Shown here piece after piece: positions 1-9,644 of a stretch of 64,000 nt of DNA (its first letter is position 1; each line of letters opens with the position of its first letter). Source of the DNA: DATHTK01 sp035463295 (GTDB taxonomy: Bacteria; Actinomycetota; Rubrobacteria; Rubrobacterales; Rubrobacteraceae). The stretch covers positions 1-64,000 of the forward strand of contig DATHTK010000102.1 of NCBI GenBank assembly GCA_035463295.1, read 5' to 3'. Made by a program: the position numbers and the translations under genes. Under the pieces are notes generated by a model that saw only the letters and a list, made by a program, of their open reading frames with translations, ran no database searches and had not been told where the DNA came from.

Positions 1-2
1 GG

Positions 3-422
3 GCGAACCTGCTCGCCGCGATGTACGCCCGCCAGCTTGGGGCACGTACGACCATAGCCGGTGTGAGCCGGGGCGAATTCGCGCCGCTGGCGGACGCTTT
101 GGGGGTGGACCTGACGATTTCACCTAGAATGCTAGCTGCTGAGGCCATCCTCCAGTTCGTTCGCAAGGGTGAGGTCATAAACGTGGCACTTCTGGAGAGC
201 GGGGCCGAGATGATCGAGCTGCGGGTCCCCGAAAGATGCAGGGTCGCCGGTCGCCCGCTCTCCGAGGTGGGCTTCCCGGACGGCGCCATCGTCGGGGCGC
301 TGCTGCGGGACGGGGACGTCGTCATCCCCACCGGCAGGGACGAGCTGAGACCCGGAGACGACGCGGTCGTCTTCACGGTCGAGGAGAGCGTCGAAGAGGT
401 AGAACGCCTCTTTGCACCCTAG
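3..422 (+). CDS. trkA: TrkA-type potassium uptake regulatory subunit, C-terminal part (cut by window edge)
   Basis: The reading frame is already open at the first complete codon (base 3), so the true start lies before the window; the ATG at 21 is internal. About 140 residues are visible: the end of a Rossmann NAD-binding RCK_N domain, then an RCK_C/TrkA_C domain with the typical RVPERCRVAGRPLSEVGFP stretch and an aspartate-rich end. TrkA proteins bind NAD(H)/nucleotides on the cytoplasmic face and gate the TrkH channel. The gene overlaps trkH by 11 bp, which implies translational coupling and a joint K+ uptake system. Identification rests on the domain pattern plus the trkH partner. Confidence 0.88.
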   Translation, partial: ANLLAAMYARQLGARTTIAGVSRGEFAPLADALGVDLTISPRMLAAEAILQFVRKGEVINVALLESGAEMIELRVPERCRVAGRPLSEVGFPDGAIVGALLRDGDVVIPTGRDELRPGDDAVVFTVEESVEEVERLFAP

Positions 423-1854
423 AATAATAGCGAACGCGCTGGGGGCGGTCATCGCCGCCGGGGGGGCGGCGATGCTCGTCCCGGCGGTCTTCTCGCTCGC
501 GGTGGACGACGGGAACGCGCTGGCCTTCGCGCTGCCGGCCCTCGCGGCCGTGGTTCTCGGGCTCGTCTCCTTTCTCCTAGCCCGGAGTTCCGGCGCCTAC
601 GTCGCCATCCAGGACGTCTTCTTTATCGTGGTCTTCGGGTGGATAGGCGTGGCGATCGTCGGTTCGATCCCGTTCGTACTCACCGGCGTCATGGGACCGA
701 TCGACGCTTATTTCGACTCGATGGCGGGCTTCACGACCACCGGAGCCTCCACGGTCTCTCCCGGGGACCTCACGCCTTCGCTGCTGCTCTGGCGCAGCAT
801 GACCCAGTGGGCGGGGGGCATCGGGATCGTCGTGCTCTTCGTGGCCATAGCCCCGCTGGTGGGCTTCGGGGCCACCCAGCTCTACACGGCGGAGGTCGCG
901 AGCCCGGTTGTCGAGCGGCTCACCCCCCGCATCCAGGATACGGCGAAGGTCCTAATCTACGTTTACTTTACCCTGACGCTCGGCGGGATAGTGACGCTGA
1001 TGGTCGCCGGCATGGGGCCGTTCGACGCGGTCAACCACGCCCTTACCACGGTCGCCACCGGCGGATACTCGACCCGCTCCGATTCCATAGCCGCCTTCGA
1101 CTCCTGGGGGATCGAGCTGGCCATAGTGGTGGGGATGGTGCTCTCGGGGACAAACTTCGCCCTCTACTTCCAGGCCTCACAGGGACGCGTGATACGGGCA
1201 GTCACGAACAGGGAGTTCCTCGTCTACCTCGGGATAATCCTTTCGGCCACGATCCTGCTGACCGCTTCCCTCTACGCCTCCGATTACCCGAACTCGCTCG
1301 CCTTCGCCTTCCGGGAGGCGCTCTTCCAGAGTGCCAGCCTGATCACGGGAACGGCCTTCAGCACCGCGGACTGGAACACCTGGGGACCGTTCTCCCAGGC
1401 CCTGTTGATGGTGCTGATGGCGATCGGCGGCTGCGCGGGATCGACGAGCGGGGGGCTGAAGGTGATCCGGGTCACGCTGCTCTCGCGCCACGCCACGCAG
1501 GAGGCGTTCCGCATGGTCCACCCCCGGGCCGTCACCCCTCTCAAGCTCGGCAACAAAGTTATCCCGGAGCGCCTGCGCACCGCCTTTCTGGGATTCTTCT
1601 TCGTGTACGTGGCTATCCTGGTAGTGGGTACGCTGCTCATGGCCCTCCACGGCTTGCCAATGGAATCGGCGTTCGGCTCGGTCTTCGCATGCCTGAACAT
1701 CACGGGCATCGCCCTCGGGCCGGTGGGAGATCCGCAGTTCTACGCAGATCTCCCGTCGTCAGCCAAGGGCATTCTCACCTTCTACATGCTCCTGGGCCGT
1801 CTCGAACTCTTTACGGTGCTGGTGCTTCTATCACCCGCCTTCTGGCGCCCCTAG
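412..1854 (+). CDS. trkH: TrkH family potassium uptake membrane subunit
   Basis: 480-residue polytopic membrane protein, normal length for TrkH. All four selectivity-filter pore loops are visible: MAGFTTTGAST (about residue 104), TVATGGYSTRSDS, SLITGTAFSTADW and LNITGIALGPVGD. The C-terminus LGRLELFTVLVLLSPAFW is a TrkH hallmark. It is the K+-conducting subunit in the inner membrane, regulated by TrkA. The TTG at 412 overlaps the end of trkA and gives the right N-terminal length, although it sits close to that gene's stop and no strong ribosome site is evident. The next gene converges from the other strand. Confidence 0.93.
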   Translation: MHPRIIANALGAVIAAGGAAMLVPAVFSLAVDDGNALAFALPALAAVVLGLVSFLLARSSGAYVAIQDVFFIVVFGWIGVAIVGSIPFVLTGVMGPIDAYFDSMAGFTTTGASTVSPGDLTPSLLLWRSMTQWAGGIGIVVLFVAIAPLVGFGATQLYTAEVASPVVERLTPRIQDTAKVLIYVYFTLTLGGIVTLMVAGMGPFDAVNHALTTVATGGYSTRSDSIAAFDSWGIELAIVVGMVLSGTNFALYFQASQGRVIRAVTNREFLVYLGIILSATILLTASLYASDYPNSLAFAFREALFQSASLITGTAFSTADWNTWGPFSQALLMVLMAIGGCAGSTSGGLKVIRVTLLSRHATQEAFRMVHPRAVTPLKLGNKVIPERLRTAFLGFFFVYVAILVVGTLLMALHGLPMESAFGSVFACLNITGIALGPVGDPQFYADLPSSAKGILTFYMLLGRLELFTVLVLLSPAFWRP

Positions 1855-1937
1855 TCCCGCCGAAGACCGACCTTCGAGGTGCTGCGGTGAGCAGACGCCG
1901 TTCAAGGTCGAGGCGCTACTCCGGATCGGAGGGTCAC

Positions 1938-3221
1938 TCACACCGCCCGCCTCCGTCCTGCAGCCGCGACGCTCGGTTCGAGCCCGCGCGTGCCGCTTCG
2001 AGCGTTGCTGCGCCGGGCGTTCACCCACAGCGCGCGGCCGAGGGCCCTGGGCGCGAGGAACTCGCGCACGCCGATGGACCTGGAGCCGAAGGCATGGAAA
2101 TGGCGAGCTGAGGACTCGTCGTGGGCGGCCGCCGAGAACATCAGGCGCTCCAGAGGATTATAGGAACGCACGCTCGAGTAGTCGGAGATCAGACGGTGGT
2201 GCCCCGAGAGCTGCGAGCGGTGCTCCTTGCGGTAGCGCTCCAGCGCGCGCCCGAGGTCGCCGCCGCGCACGAGCGCGGTGGCGGTGGTGTCCACCAACCA
2301 CTCGGCCGACTGGAACGCCCAGCCACAACCGACGCCCCACAAGGGGTCCGTCCAGAGCGCAGCGTCTCCTACGAGGGCGACTCCGCGGTAGGCCGCCGGG
2401 CGGGAGACGTTCTCCAGGCTGATGGCACCCATGATCTTGGAGACGCGCTCGGCGCCGCTCAGGGACGGGCCATCCGGCAACTCCTCGAAGAAGCGGGCGA
2501 AGCTGCCTTCGAGGTCCCCCTTGAATTCCGGCAGCCTGTCCTTGGCCGGCATGCAGGCCAGGAGCGTCACGCCGCCGTCGTTGGGGAAGGCGTAGGCCAC
2601 ATCGGGCTCGAGCATCCACATCTGCGAGCGGGCGCCGGAGACGAGCGGGAGGTCTCGGTAGTGCGCGAAGTAGGAGAAGCGACCGTTGGGCTCTACATTT
2701 GCCGGGACCCCGCCCAGCTCGGCCGTCTTCGAGGCGCGGCCGTCGGCAGCGACGACGAGCCGGGCTATTATATCCCGACTCCGTCCCGCGCGATCCCCGA
2801 TGCCCACTCCGGCGGGACAGCCTCCCTCCTCTATGAGGCTGCGCACGCTCCACCCCGGCATAAACTCCACCCCCGGCGTACTCGTGGCGAGGCGCCTGAG
2901 GATCGGGTCGAGCGTACGTCGTCTCACGTTGTAACCGTGAGGGACGTCCTCGGGCGGGCGGATCCAGCCCCACCGGCTCCAGACGTCCAGGTAGTTGCGC
3001 ACGGCCCCGGCCGCCTCGATCAGAGGCGCAAGGCCCAGCCGGCGGATGGTGGGCACCGCGCTGGGCTGGACGAAGTGCGTGCACAGCGCCTTGTAGGCGT
3101 TCACGTCGGAGTTGCGCTCGATAAGGGCCACCCTCAACCCTCGCTGCGCGAATAGCCTCGCGGTGGTGCAGCCGGCGATGCTGGCCCCGACGACGGCGAC
3201 GTCGTACGACTTCTCCACCAC
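1938..3221 (-). CDS. FAD-dependent oxidoreductase/monooxygenase (PHBH / geranylgeranyl-reductase-like fold)
   Basis: 427 residues. The N-terminus has a dinucleotide-binding motif VVGASIAGCTTARLF (residues 10-24), ending in an acidic/basic IER that binds FAD ribose. A second FAD contact, VALVGDAALWTDPLWGVGC, lies near residue 280, the usual GD motif of group A flavin monooxygenases. The third glycine of the first motif is kept, but the second is Ser-Ile-Ala-Gly rather than Gly-Pro-Ala-Gly. The GTG start has a good AGGAGG ribosome site 7 nt upstream. Substrate cannot be told; relatives include tryptophan halogenase-like and lipid-reducing enzymes. It is monocistronic and converges with trkH. 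Confidence 0.75.
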   Translation of the reverse strand: MVEKSYDVAVVGASIAGCTTARLFAQRGLRVALIERNSDVNAYKALCTHFVQPSAVPTIRRLGLAPLIEAAGAVRNYLDVWSRWGWIRPPEDVPHGYNVRRRTLDPILRRLATSTPGVEFMPGWSVRSLIEEGGCPAGVGIGDRAGRSRDIIARLVVAADGRASKTAELGGVPANVEPNGRFSYFAHYRDLPLVSGARSQMWMLEPDVAYAFPNDGGVTLLACMPAKDRLPEFKGDLEGSFARFFEELPDGPSLSGAERVSKIMGAISLENVSRPAAYRGVALVGDAALWTDPLWGVGCGWAFQSAEWLVDTTATALVRGGDLGRALERYRKEHRSQLSGHHRLISDYSSVRSYNPLERLMFSAAAHDESSARHFHAFGSRSIGVREFLAPRALGRALWVNARRSNARSGTRGLEPSVAAAGRRRAV

Positions 3222-3388
3222 GGCACTACCTCCTGTTTCGCTCTTCTAACCTGCTAGACACCCTAGGCTGGGCAGAGACTTTGCACATCTGAAGCCTTGC
3301 GTAACTTGGAGAGATATTCCCCGTTACTACAGATAAGTAAGGTTACGTAGTGGAGATCGGCTACGCGATGCCCAGCGGCGGATGGGGC

Positions 3389-5839
3389 CTAGATCACGCC
3401 GCGCTCGACCGCTTCTTTCACGGCGGCGGCCCGGGAGGGCACCGCGAGCTTTCTGTAGACCGAGCCAAGGTGCACGCCGACGGTGCGGGGACTGATATAG
3501 AGCTCCTGGGCGACCTGACCGTCGGTCAATCCCTTGGCCACGAGTCTCAAGACCTCGGCTTCGCGGGGACTCAGGATGCCCCCCGCGGCGCCGCGAGCTG
3601 GCGTCGCCTCCGCCGCACGCATGAGGGCTTGCCTCGCTTCCGCGAGGGCCTCTTCCAGCGCAAGCAGCCGCCCCGCTCCGAAAGCCCTGGCGCCCTCTTT
3701 TTCGCCCAACGCCCGCCGCGCCCGCTCGAGGCGTCGCTCCACATACGCCCGGAACATTGGAGCCTCCTCCGCGCCGATGGCCGCGCGCAGCGCGGCGGCG
3801 GCCCCCGCCAGCCTGAGAGCCTGTTCCGCCTCGCCCCTCGCCGCAGCAAGTTGGGCGACCCCTTCCAACACGCGCGGAAAGAACCACCGGTAGCGCAAGG
3901 GCGGCAGCAACTCCAGAACCTCTTTCAGATAGGCGCAGGCCGCGACATGGTCGCCCCCGTCGATCCGTGCGCGGGCTAGAAACCACGTGCAGGTACCGAC
4001 GTACATGTCGTCCCCCAGGCTCCCGAAGAGCTCCAGGCTCTCCTCCAAAAAGGCGCGCGCTGCGACCGGGTCACCCTGGATCTGATCTGCTATCCCTCTA
4101 TACATGAGGGCGAGGGCGAGCCCATGCGCGTCGTATCCGAGCTCCCGGTAGATCGAGAGGGCCTCCTGGATCAGGGGCCGCGCCGAGGCCCAGGTTACCT
4201 GATCTTCCGCTGCCATCCCCGTGGCACGCGCGATCTCGCTCAGTGCGGCGGCGGCGCCCAGTCTGTCCTCGAGCTGCCGGTAGATCGAGAGGGCCTCTTC
4301 CTGGTAGCGTCTCGCCTCGGCGTACTTCCCTGCAGCATCGGCGTAATCGGCCTGCCGGCTGGCCAACACCCCGAGGACGTACAGCCCCTTCGCCCGCCCC
4401 GCCGTCCGGGCCCGTGCTACCGGCAGCTCGAGCAGATCCGAGAGCCGCGAGCGGCCCTCGGCGAAGTGGCCCCGGAACCACCAGAAGCGCAACAGAGCAC
4501 TGGCCAGCCGCAAGGCACGCTCCGCTTCACCCTGCTCCCCGAACCATGACAAGGCAGCCCTGAGGTTGTCGTGCTCGCGTTCCAGCAGCTCCAGCCATTC
4601 CGCTTGCTCCGGTCCGAGCAGCTCGGGTTCGGCTTCCTCGGCCAGATCGAGGAAGAAGGCCGCGTGGCGGCTCCTGAGCGCGGCTTCTTGGCCGAACGCC
4701 TCAAGCTTCTCGAGGGCGTAGGCCCGAATCGTCTCCAGCATCCGGTAGCGGTTATCGCTGCCGGCCTCGCCAGGAACCACCACGAGGAGCGACTTCTGCA
4801 CGAGTCCCGACAGGAGGGCGAGTACCGCTCCTCTCTCGACGTCCTCCCCGGAGCAGACCTCTTCGGCAGTCTCCAGGGTGAACCCCCCGGCAAAGATCGA
4901 GAGCCGCCGCAACAAGGTCTGCTCCTCTTTCGGAAGAAGGTCGTAGCTCCAGTCCATTGTCGCCCGCAACGTCCTTTGCCGGGGAGCCGCGGACCTGCCT
5001 CCGCCCGTCAAGAGGAGGAAGCGGTCGTCGAGGCGGCGGAGGACCTGATGCGGCGAGAGGGCTTGTATTCTCGCGGCGGCGAGCTCGATGGCCAGAGGCA
5101 TCCCGTCGAGCCGCTCGCATATCTGCGCTACCGCCGGAGCGTTCTCGTCGGTGAGCGAGAAGCCGGGCGAGACGGCTCGCGCGCGCGCTGCGAAGAGACG
5201 AACCGCCTCGCTGCGTGCGAGATCCTCGCGGCTCCGCGCAATTTCTTCGGGTACTGAAAGCGAGGGTACGAGCCACGAGACCTCTCCGGAGAGGCGAAGG
5301 GACTCCCGGCTAGTCGCGAGGACGTCGAGGCGCGGGCAGCCCTCCAGCAAGGCATCGACGAGGGCAGCGCAGGCCCCGATCAGATGCTCGCAGTTGTCCA
5401 GCACCAGGAGCACCTCCCCGCGTTCGAGGTGTTCGATGAGCGGCTCGAGAAGGGAACGGCCGGGAGCTTCGCGCACGCCAATCGCGCGCGCAACCGCCTG
5501 TGTTACCAGTTCGGGGTCGGAGAGCGAGGCCAGGTCCACCCACCATACACCGTCTCCGAAGCTCCCCGCAGCCTCGCGCGCCACCCGAAGTGCGAGCCTC
5601 GTCTTGCCGCAGCCTCCCGGACCGGTCAACGTGAGAAGCCTGGTCTCGCCGAGCAGTCCCCTTACCTCCGAGAGCTCCCGACCTCGCCCGACGAAGCTGG
5701 AGGTTTCGGCGGGTAGATTGCCTCGTAGCGTCCGCAGCGGAGCCGCACCGCTTCCGAGGACCCGGAGTGGACGGGTTTCTCTATCCCCGGACGGGCCCTG
5801 AGGCGAGGGCTCTTCCCCTGGGCTCTCGCTGGACACCAT
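3389..5839 (-). CDS. LuxR-family regulator with NB-ARC-type ATPase and TPR-like middle (LAL/MalT-like)
   Basis: 816-residue cytoplasmic transcription regulator. Near residue 50 a FVGRGREL element opens an AAA/STAND ATPase with P-loop LTGPGGCGKTRLALR and a Walker B-like LLVLDNCEHL. A long helical repeat region follows (roughly residues 380-730, TPR-like, rich in RLGAAAALSEIA-type helices). The C-terminus is a LuxR helix-turn-helix (LSPREAEVLRLVAKGLTD). Start: the longer frame begins at 5854, but the ATG at 5839 has GGAGAAAGGA just upstream and is preferred. Such proteins switch on target genes when ATP and an inducer bind. No target is evident; arginase follows upstream on the same strand after about 115 bp. 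Confidence 0.85.
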   Translation of the reverse strand: MVSSESPGEEPSPQGPSGDRETRPLRVLGSGAAPLRTLRGNLPAETSSFVGRGRELSEVRGLLGETRLLTLTGPGGCGKTRLALRVAREAAGSFGDGVWWVDLASLSDPELVTQAVARAIGVREAPGRSLLEPLIEHLERGEVLLVLDNCEHLIGACAALVDALLEGCPRLDVLATSRESLRLSGEVSWLVPSLSVPEEIARSREDLARSEAVRLFAARARAVSPGFSLTDENAPAVAQICERLDGMPLAIELAAARIQALSPHQVLRRLDDRFLLLTGGGRSAAPRQRTLRATMDWSYDLLPKEEQTLLRRLSIFAGGFTLETAEEVCSGEDVERGAVLALLSGLVQKSLLVVVPGEAGSDNRYRMLETIRAYALEKLEAFGQEAALRSRHAAFFLDLAEEAEPELLGPEQAEWLELLEREHDNLRAALSWFGEQGEAERALRLASALLRFWWFRGHFAEGRSRLSDLLELPVARARTAGRAKGLYVLGVLASRQADYADAAGKYAEARRYQEEALSIYRQLEDRLGAAAALSEIARATGMAAEDQVTWASARPLIQEALSIYRELGYDAHGLALALMYRGIADQIQGDPVAARAFLEESLELFGSLGDDMYVGTCTWFLARARIDGGDHVAACAYLKEVLELLPPLRYRWFFPRVLEGVAQLAAARGEAEQALRLAGAAAALRAAIGAEEAPMFRAYVERRLERARRALGEKEGARAFGAGRLLALEEALAEARQALMRAAEATPARGAAGGILSPREAEVLRLVAKGLTDGQVAQELYISPRTVGVHLGSVYRKLAVPSRAAAVKEAVERGVI

Positions 5840-5969
5840 GGGTCCTTTCTCCATCCTGGACAGCTACTGTAACGTTCCTTTCCATAAGGATATATCCAGT
5901 GGCGGAAGTTCGTCGAGACCCTGTCCGCTACGCTTCTCCTCAGGCAGGGAGTAGTCTGAAGCTGTGCGC

Positions 5970-6878
5970 CTAGCGTGGCAGGTCAATGATCTGGCGCCCC
6001 ATGAGGCTCGCGACGAGCTCGACGGCGAGCTCGGCGGTGCCGTTTCGCTCGTCCAGGATGGGGTTTACCTCGACGACGTCCAGGGAGGTGATGATCTCCG
6101 CCTCATTGATAAGCTCCATGACGAGGTGCGCCTCCCGGTAGGTGAGACCGCCGCGCACCGGGGTCCCGACGCCGGGCGCTATGCCGGGATCTACGACGTC
6201 GAGGTCGAACGAGAGGTGCACCCGCTCGAGGTGCGAGAGGTCTCTCAGGGCCCGGCGCACGACGCTCGCCGCGCCGTAGGCGTCTATCTCCTTCATAGTG
6301 TAGGCGCGGACCCCCGCCTCCACGAGTAGCTTGCGCTCCTCGCTGTCCACGGAGCGAAGCCCGACCATCACGACGTCCTCGGTGCGCACCCCGTTCCCGA
6401 TCCCGACGAGGTCCGGGTGACCGCGCCCGGTGAGCGCGGCAAGAGGCATACCGTGGATATTGCCCGAGGGTGAGGTCTCGGGGGTGTTGAAGTCGGCGTG
6501 GGCGTCAAGCCAGATCACGCCGGTTCGCCCGGCCGCGCCCGCAACACCGGAGACGGTCCCGATGGAGACGGAGTGGTCACCTCCGAGAAAGACCGGAAAG
6601 AGCCCTTCCGATACCATCTCCTCGGCGCTATAGGCGACCCTCGTACAGACGTCCCGGATCGCGTCGAGGTGCCGGGCCTCCTCTTTCTGCCACACGGTCT
6701 CCGGGATGGGGGTCTCCACGTTGCCGAGGTCCGTAACCGGAAGCCCGAGGTCCTCGAGTGACCCTTGCAGCCGGGCGTAACGAATGGCCGACGGGCCCAT
6801 GTCCACGCCCCGGCGATCCTGGCCGAGGTCCATCGGCACCCCTAGGATCCCCACGGGGCGCCGTGAGGCCTCAGACAA
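5970..6878 (-). CDS. rocF: Arginase
   Basis: 302 residues, the usual arginase length. The manganese-binding motifs are all present: FLGGDHSVS (about residue 98), WLDAHADFNTP (about 123) and SFDLDVVDP (about 226), and the C-terminal SLDVVEVNP motif is also kept. The enzyme hydrolyses L-arginine to ornithine and urea in the cytoplasm; the DAHADFN and VEVNP forms fit arginase better than agmatinase. The start overlaps the end of the gamma-glutamyltranspeptidase gene by 8 bp on the same strand, so the two are probably co-transcribed and may serve amino-acid nitrogen recovery. Confidence 0.92.
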   Translation of the reverse strand: MSEASRRPVGILGVPMDLGQDRRGVDMGPSAIRYARLQGSLEDLGLPVTDLGNVETPIPETVWQKEEARHLDAIRDVCTRVAYSAEEMVSEGLFPVFLGGDHSVSIGTVSGVAGAAGRTGVIWLDAHADFNTPETSPSGNIHGMPLAALTGRGHPDLVGIGNGVRTEDVVMVGLRSVDSEERKLLVEAGVRAYTMKEIDAYGAASVVRRALRDLSHLERVHLSFDLDVVDPGIAPGVGTPVRGGLTYREAHLVMELINEAEIITSLDVVEVNPILDERNGTAELAVELVASLMGRQIIDLPR

Positions 6879-8421
6879 TGGCCACGCCCCCGGATCGGCG
6901 AGGGTCGGCCGCCGCCTCGAAGAGACCCTCCGGGGTGCGCCTCACGGCGTTCACGCCGCCGAAGTACATCGACGGCTCGTCGTAGACGAGCACCTGCCCG
7001 AACCGGTCGAGGTCGGCCGTGCGCGCGCCGGACTCGTAGGCGAAGAGGTCTCCCTCGGCATGGAATCGCGGAGCGAGGACCGCCGCCTCGAGCGGCATCC
7101 CGAAGTCCAGCACGTTCACCAGGGTCTGCAAGATGGCAGTGGGGATGCGCGACGCCCCGGGGGAGCCGAGCGAGATCAGCCCCCCTTCCTCGGAAGAGAC
7201 GATGGTCGGACACATGCTCGAGATCAGGCGCTCGCCGGGCTCGAGGGCGTGGAACCCCTTTGGGTTCAGCTCCGGCTCTCCCAGAGTGTTGTTCATCGGG
7301 ATGCCGGTGCCGGGGACGACGAGCCCTGAACCATAGCCCATCGTCGCGGTGATCGAGACGGCGAGCCCCCCGGCGTCAACGCAGGAGAGGTGGGTGGTGT
7401 GCGGAGAGCCGAAGAGCCCGACGATGCGCCGCCGCTGCTCTTCGGCGTACCCATCGCTCGTGAGCCGCCGGGCCACGATCTCGTTCTCCGCGCCGTCCAC
7501 GTAGGCGATCTCGCGGTCGCGCAGAGCGAGCCTCATAGCCCCGCTCATCACCCGGACGTACTCGGCGGTAGAGAGCGACGCGAGATCGTAGCCGGAGACG
7601 ACCTTGAGCATCTGGGCGAGCGTGGCCCCGCCGGCGGAGGGCGCGCCGTTCGTGTACATCTCGCCGGGGCCGTAGGCGACGACGAGCGGGTCGCGCACGA
7701 CGGCCTCGTACTCCGCCAGGTCCCGCTCCGTGAGAATGCCGCCCATCTCGAGGACGTACGAGGAGAGTCGCCGTCCCAGTCGCCCTTCGTAGAAGAGGCT
7801 GACGCCCTCCTCCCCGATCTCCTCGAGCGTGTCGGCCAGCTCGGGGAAGCTCATCTTCTCTCCCTCGAGGTAGACGCGATCTCCTTTGTAGAAGTTCTTT
7901 CTGGTCTCGTCAGTGTGGCGCAGCACCTCCTCGGCTACCTGGCACCACATCGCGCTCGTCTTGCACAGGCGGAACCCCTCGCGCGCAAAGCGCACCGCGG
8001 GACGGAGGTTCTGCGCCAGGGGGAGCCTGCCGTGCCGCTCCAGCAACTTCTCCCAGCCCCGCAGCGCCCCCGGCACCGCCACCGCGGCTCCCCCGACGAT
8101 GGAGTTCACCCCCGCCCCGTACTTGAGAACGACGGTCTGCGGGTTGCCGCCGGCCCCGAAGGAGGAACGGGGCAGCCCCTTGCCTGGCATCGCGTCGTAG
8201 TAGTCGATGAGCTCGGCGTCGCCCGCCGGTTCGCGCACGAGCGCGAAGCCACCACCACCGATGGAGCTCAGGAGCGGCTCGGTAACGGATACGGCAGCAG
8301 CGGCCGCCACGGCGGCATCCGCCGCGTTTCCACCCTCGCGGTACACCTCCGCTGCCGCCTCCGCGGCGTACGGCGTGCCGGCGGAGGCGGCAAAGGTCTT
8401 CGTCAGGCCAACGTCTTCCAT
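6871..8421 (-). CDS. ggt: Gamma-glutamyltranspeptidase
   Basis: 516 residues, about the normal size for a bacterial Ggt precursor. Hallmarks: EGGNAADAAVAAA near the N-terminus, SSIGGGGFALV, and the autoprocessing site HTTHLSCVD, where Thr342 would become the N-terminal nucleophile of the small subunit. The oxyanion/glycine-rich segment ISLGSPGASRIPTA is also present. Family enzymes cleave glutathione and gamma-glutamyl peptides, usually outside the membrane. No signal peptide is visible (the protein starts MEDVGLTKTFAASAG), so this copy is probably cytoplasmic, as in the YwrD-like branch. The 8-bp overlap with arginase suggests an operon. Confidence 0.93.
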   Translation of the reverse strand: MEDVGLTKTFAASAGTPYAAEAAAEVYREGGNAADAAVAAAAAVSVTEPLLSSIGGGGFALVREPAGDAELIDYYDAMPGKGLPRSSFGAGGNPQTVVLKYGAGVNSIVGGAAVAVPGALRGWEKLLERHGRLPLAQNLRPAVRFAREGFRLCKTSAMWCQVAEEVLRHTDETRKNFYKGDRVYLEGEKMSFPELADTLEEIGEEGVSLFYEGRLGRRLSSYVLEMGGILTERDLAEYEAVVRDPLVVAYGPGEMYTNGAPSAGGATLAQMLKVVSGYDLASLSTAEYVRVMSGAMRLALRDREIAYVDGAENEIVARRLTSDGYAEEQRRRIVGLFGSPHTTHLSCVDAGGLAVSITATMGYGSGLVVPGTGIPMNNTLGEPELNPKGFHALEPGERLISSMCPTIVSSEEGGLISLGSPGASRIPTAILQTLVNVLDFGMPLEAAVLAPRFHAEGDLFAYESGARTADLDRFGQVLVYDEPSMYFGGVNAVRRTPEGLFEAAADPRRSGGVAIV

Positions 8422-8534
8422 AATTGGCTATTATGCACGTTATCGCTCGCGTCGTGCCGGGGCCGAGGCAATGTTCACGGGCATATGGCTCTCAAACGGC
8501 GGAGTGGCAGTCGAGGTTGTCGGTCGTCACAAGG

Positions 8535-9146
8535 CTAGCCGGGCGGGGTTGTAGTCCTGGCTGGTGTTATGTGGTGCCGCCAGAGCGCGTAGACTTCGTA
8601 TACGCCGAGAGCCGCAAGCGCGAAACCCAGTAGCCACCAGCTCAGATCTCCTGCAAACGCACCCATAGTCCGCCAGCTGCCAGCGAACAGATACCCCAGG
8701 CCGCCGAAGAGTGAGACCCAGACAACCTCTCCCAGGAGGCACAGACCCACGAAACGACGGAAGGGGAAACGCTTGGCGCCAGCGATAAGGTTCGTCGGCA
8801 AGGCCAGAGGCGTGAGTAGGAACCGGGTGAGCGGAACAGCCCAAAGACCCCAGCGATCGAAGGCTTGCTCGGCCCGCTTCCACGAGAGCGAGCCCTGCAG
8901 GCGATTCGTGAGCACACTCTCACTGCGCCGACCCATCCAGTAGCTGCAACTGTCGCCCACAATGGCGGCTAGGAGCGCAAACGGGACTATCAACTCGACG
9001 CTCAACAAGCCGGTGCGGGCGAAGGCGCCCGCTGCCACCAGGAGCACGTTGCTCGGCACCGGCAACCCCAGGCAACTGGCGAAGACCACCAGTGCAAGAG
9101 CGAAGGTTCCGTACCCTTGTAGGGCGCTTACCGCCTCATCCAGCAT
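8535..9146 (-). CDS. DedA (SNARE-associated/VTT) family membrane protein
   Basis: 203 residues with four to five hydrophobic segments. The DedA pattern is visible: an N-terminal helix with ASCLGLPVPSNVLLV (family E-x-x-x-P-x-P-x-E), a GDSCSYWMGRR segment, and the amphipathic FDRWGLWAVPLTRFLLTPL stretch with the conserved arginine. DedA/VTT proteins act as lipid flippases/scramblases or affect membrane potential. The usual acidic residue of the first motif (PxPGE) is replaced by Ser-Asn (PVPSN), which sets it apart from well-studied members. Single-gene unit with ATG start. Confidence 0.82.
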   Translation of the reverse strand: MLDEAVSALQGYGTFALALVVFASCLGLPVPSNVLLVAAGAFARTGLLSVELIVPFALLAAIVGDSCSYWMGRRSESVLTNRLQGSLSWKRAEQAFDRWGLWAVPLTRFLLTPLALPTNLIAGAKRFPFRRFVGLCLLGEVVWVSLFGGLGYLFAGSWRTMGAFAGDLSWWLLGFALAALGVYEVYALWRHHITPARTTTPPG

Positions 9147-9644
9147 GAATGGACCGAGCTTATCATCCCGAGGCCTGCATCCGCGCTCTCGGCCTCGCGA
9201 TCAGGAGGCGCCGGCCGGGACACGCTCCACGAACAGCGAATGGAGGGAGAGCGCGCCGAACACGACCCTCAGCCGCCCTCGGATTGTTCGGAGGTCCTGA
9301 CCCAGAGGCGCGAGGATGTCCGCTGAGAGCGACGGTGAGCCCTGACTGTGGAGCCGCAATCTCTTCAGGAGGTCACCTCATCTCTTGAAAAGGAGCGACG
9401 GAATACTAGCGTGCCCTTCTCGGAACTCTCAGAGACCGAGGTCCTCGCCACGGATATGCTCAGCGAACTCGGAGGGTAGAGACTGACGATGCCCTTACGA
9501 GCACTTCCGCTGTCACCCCGTGGAAGGTATTCTGAGTATGGAATGTCTGTGAGAGCGCGACAGGAGCCGTGCCAGCGTCTTGCCCCGCAACGAAAGGGAG
9601 TAGGTCGAGTACGCGCACCGCGAGACAAGCACTGCGTCTCAACC
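9147..9644 (+). other. About 500 bp without a convincing intact gene
   Basis: Opens the eroded zone. The only stretch with coding character is a plus-strand frame at 9348-9479 (44 codons, acidic, ending SELSETEVLATDMLSELGG). It has a GTG start but no spaced ribosome site; an AGGAGG at 9367 lies inside it. It may be a short gene or the tail of a lost one. Nothing else is supported. Confidence 0.4.

Noticed and set aside
2121..3155. Plus-strand frame of 344 codons opposite the FAD monooxygenase
   Set aside because: Low-complexity Arg/Ala/Gly composition and no start signal; antisense of a real gene.
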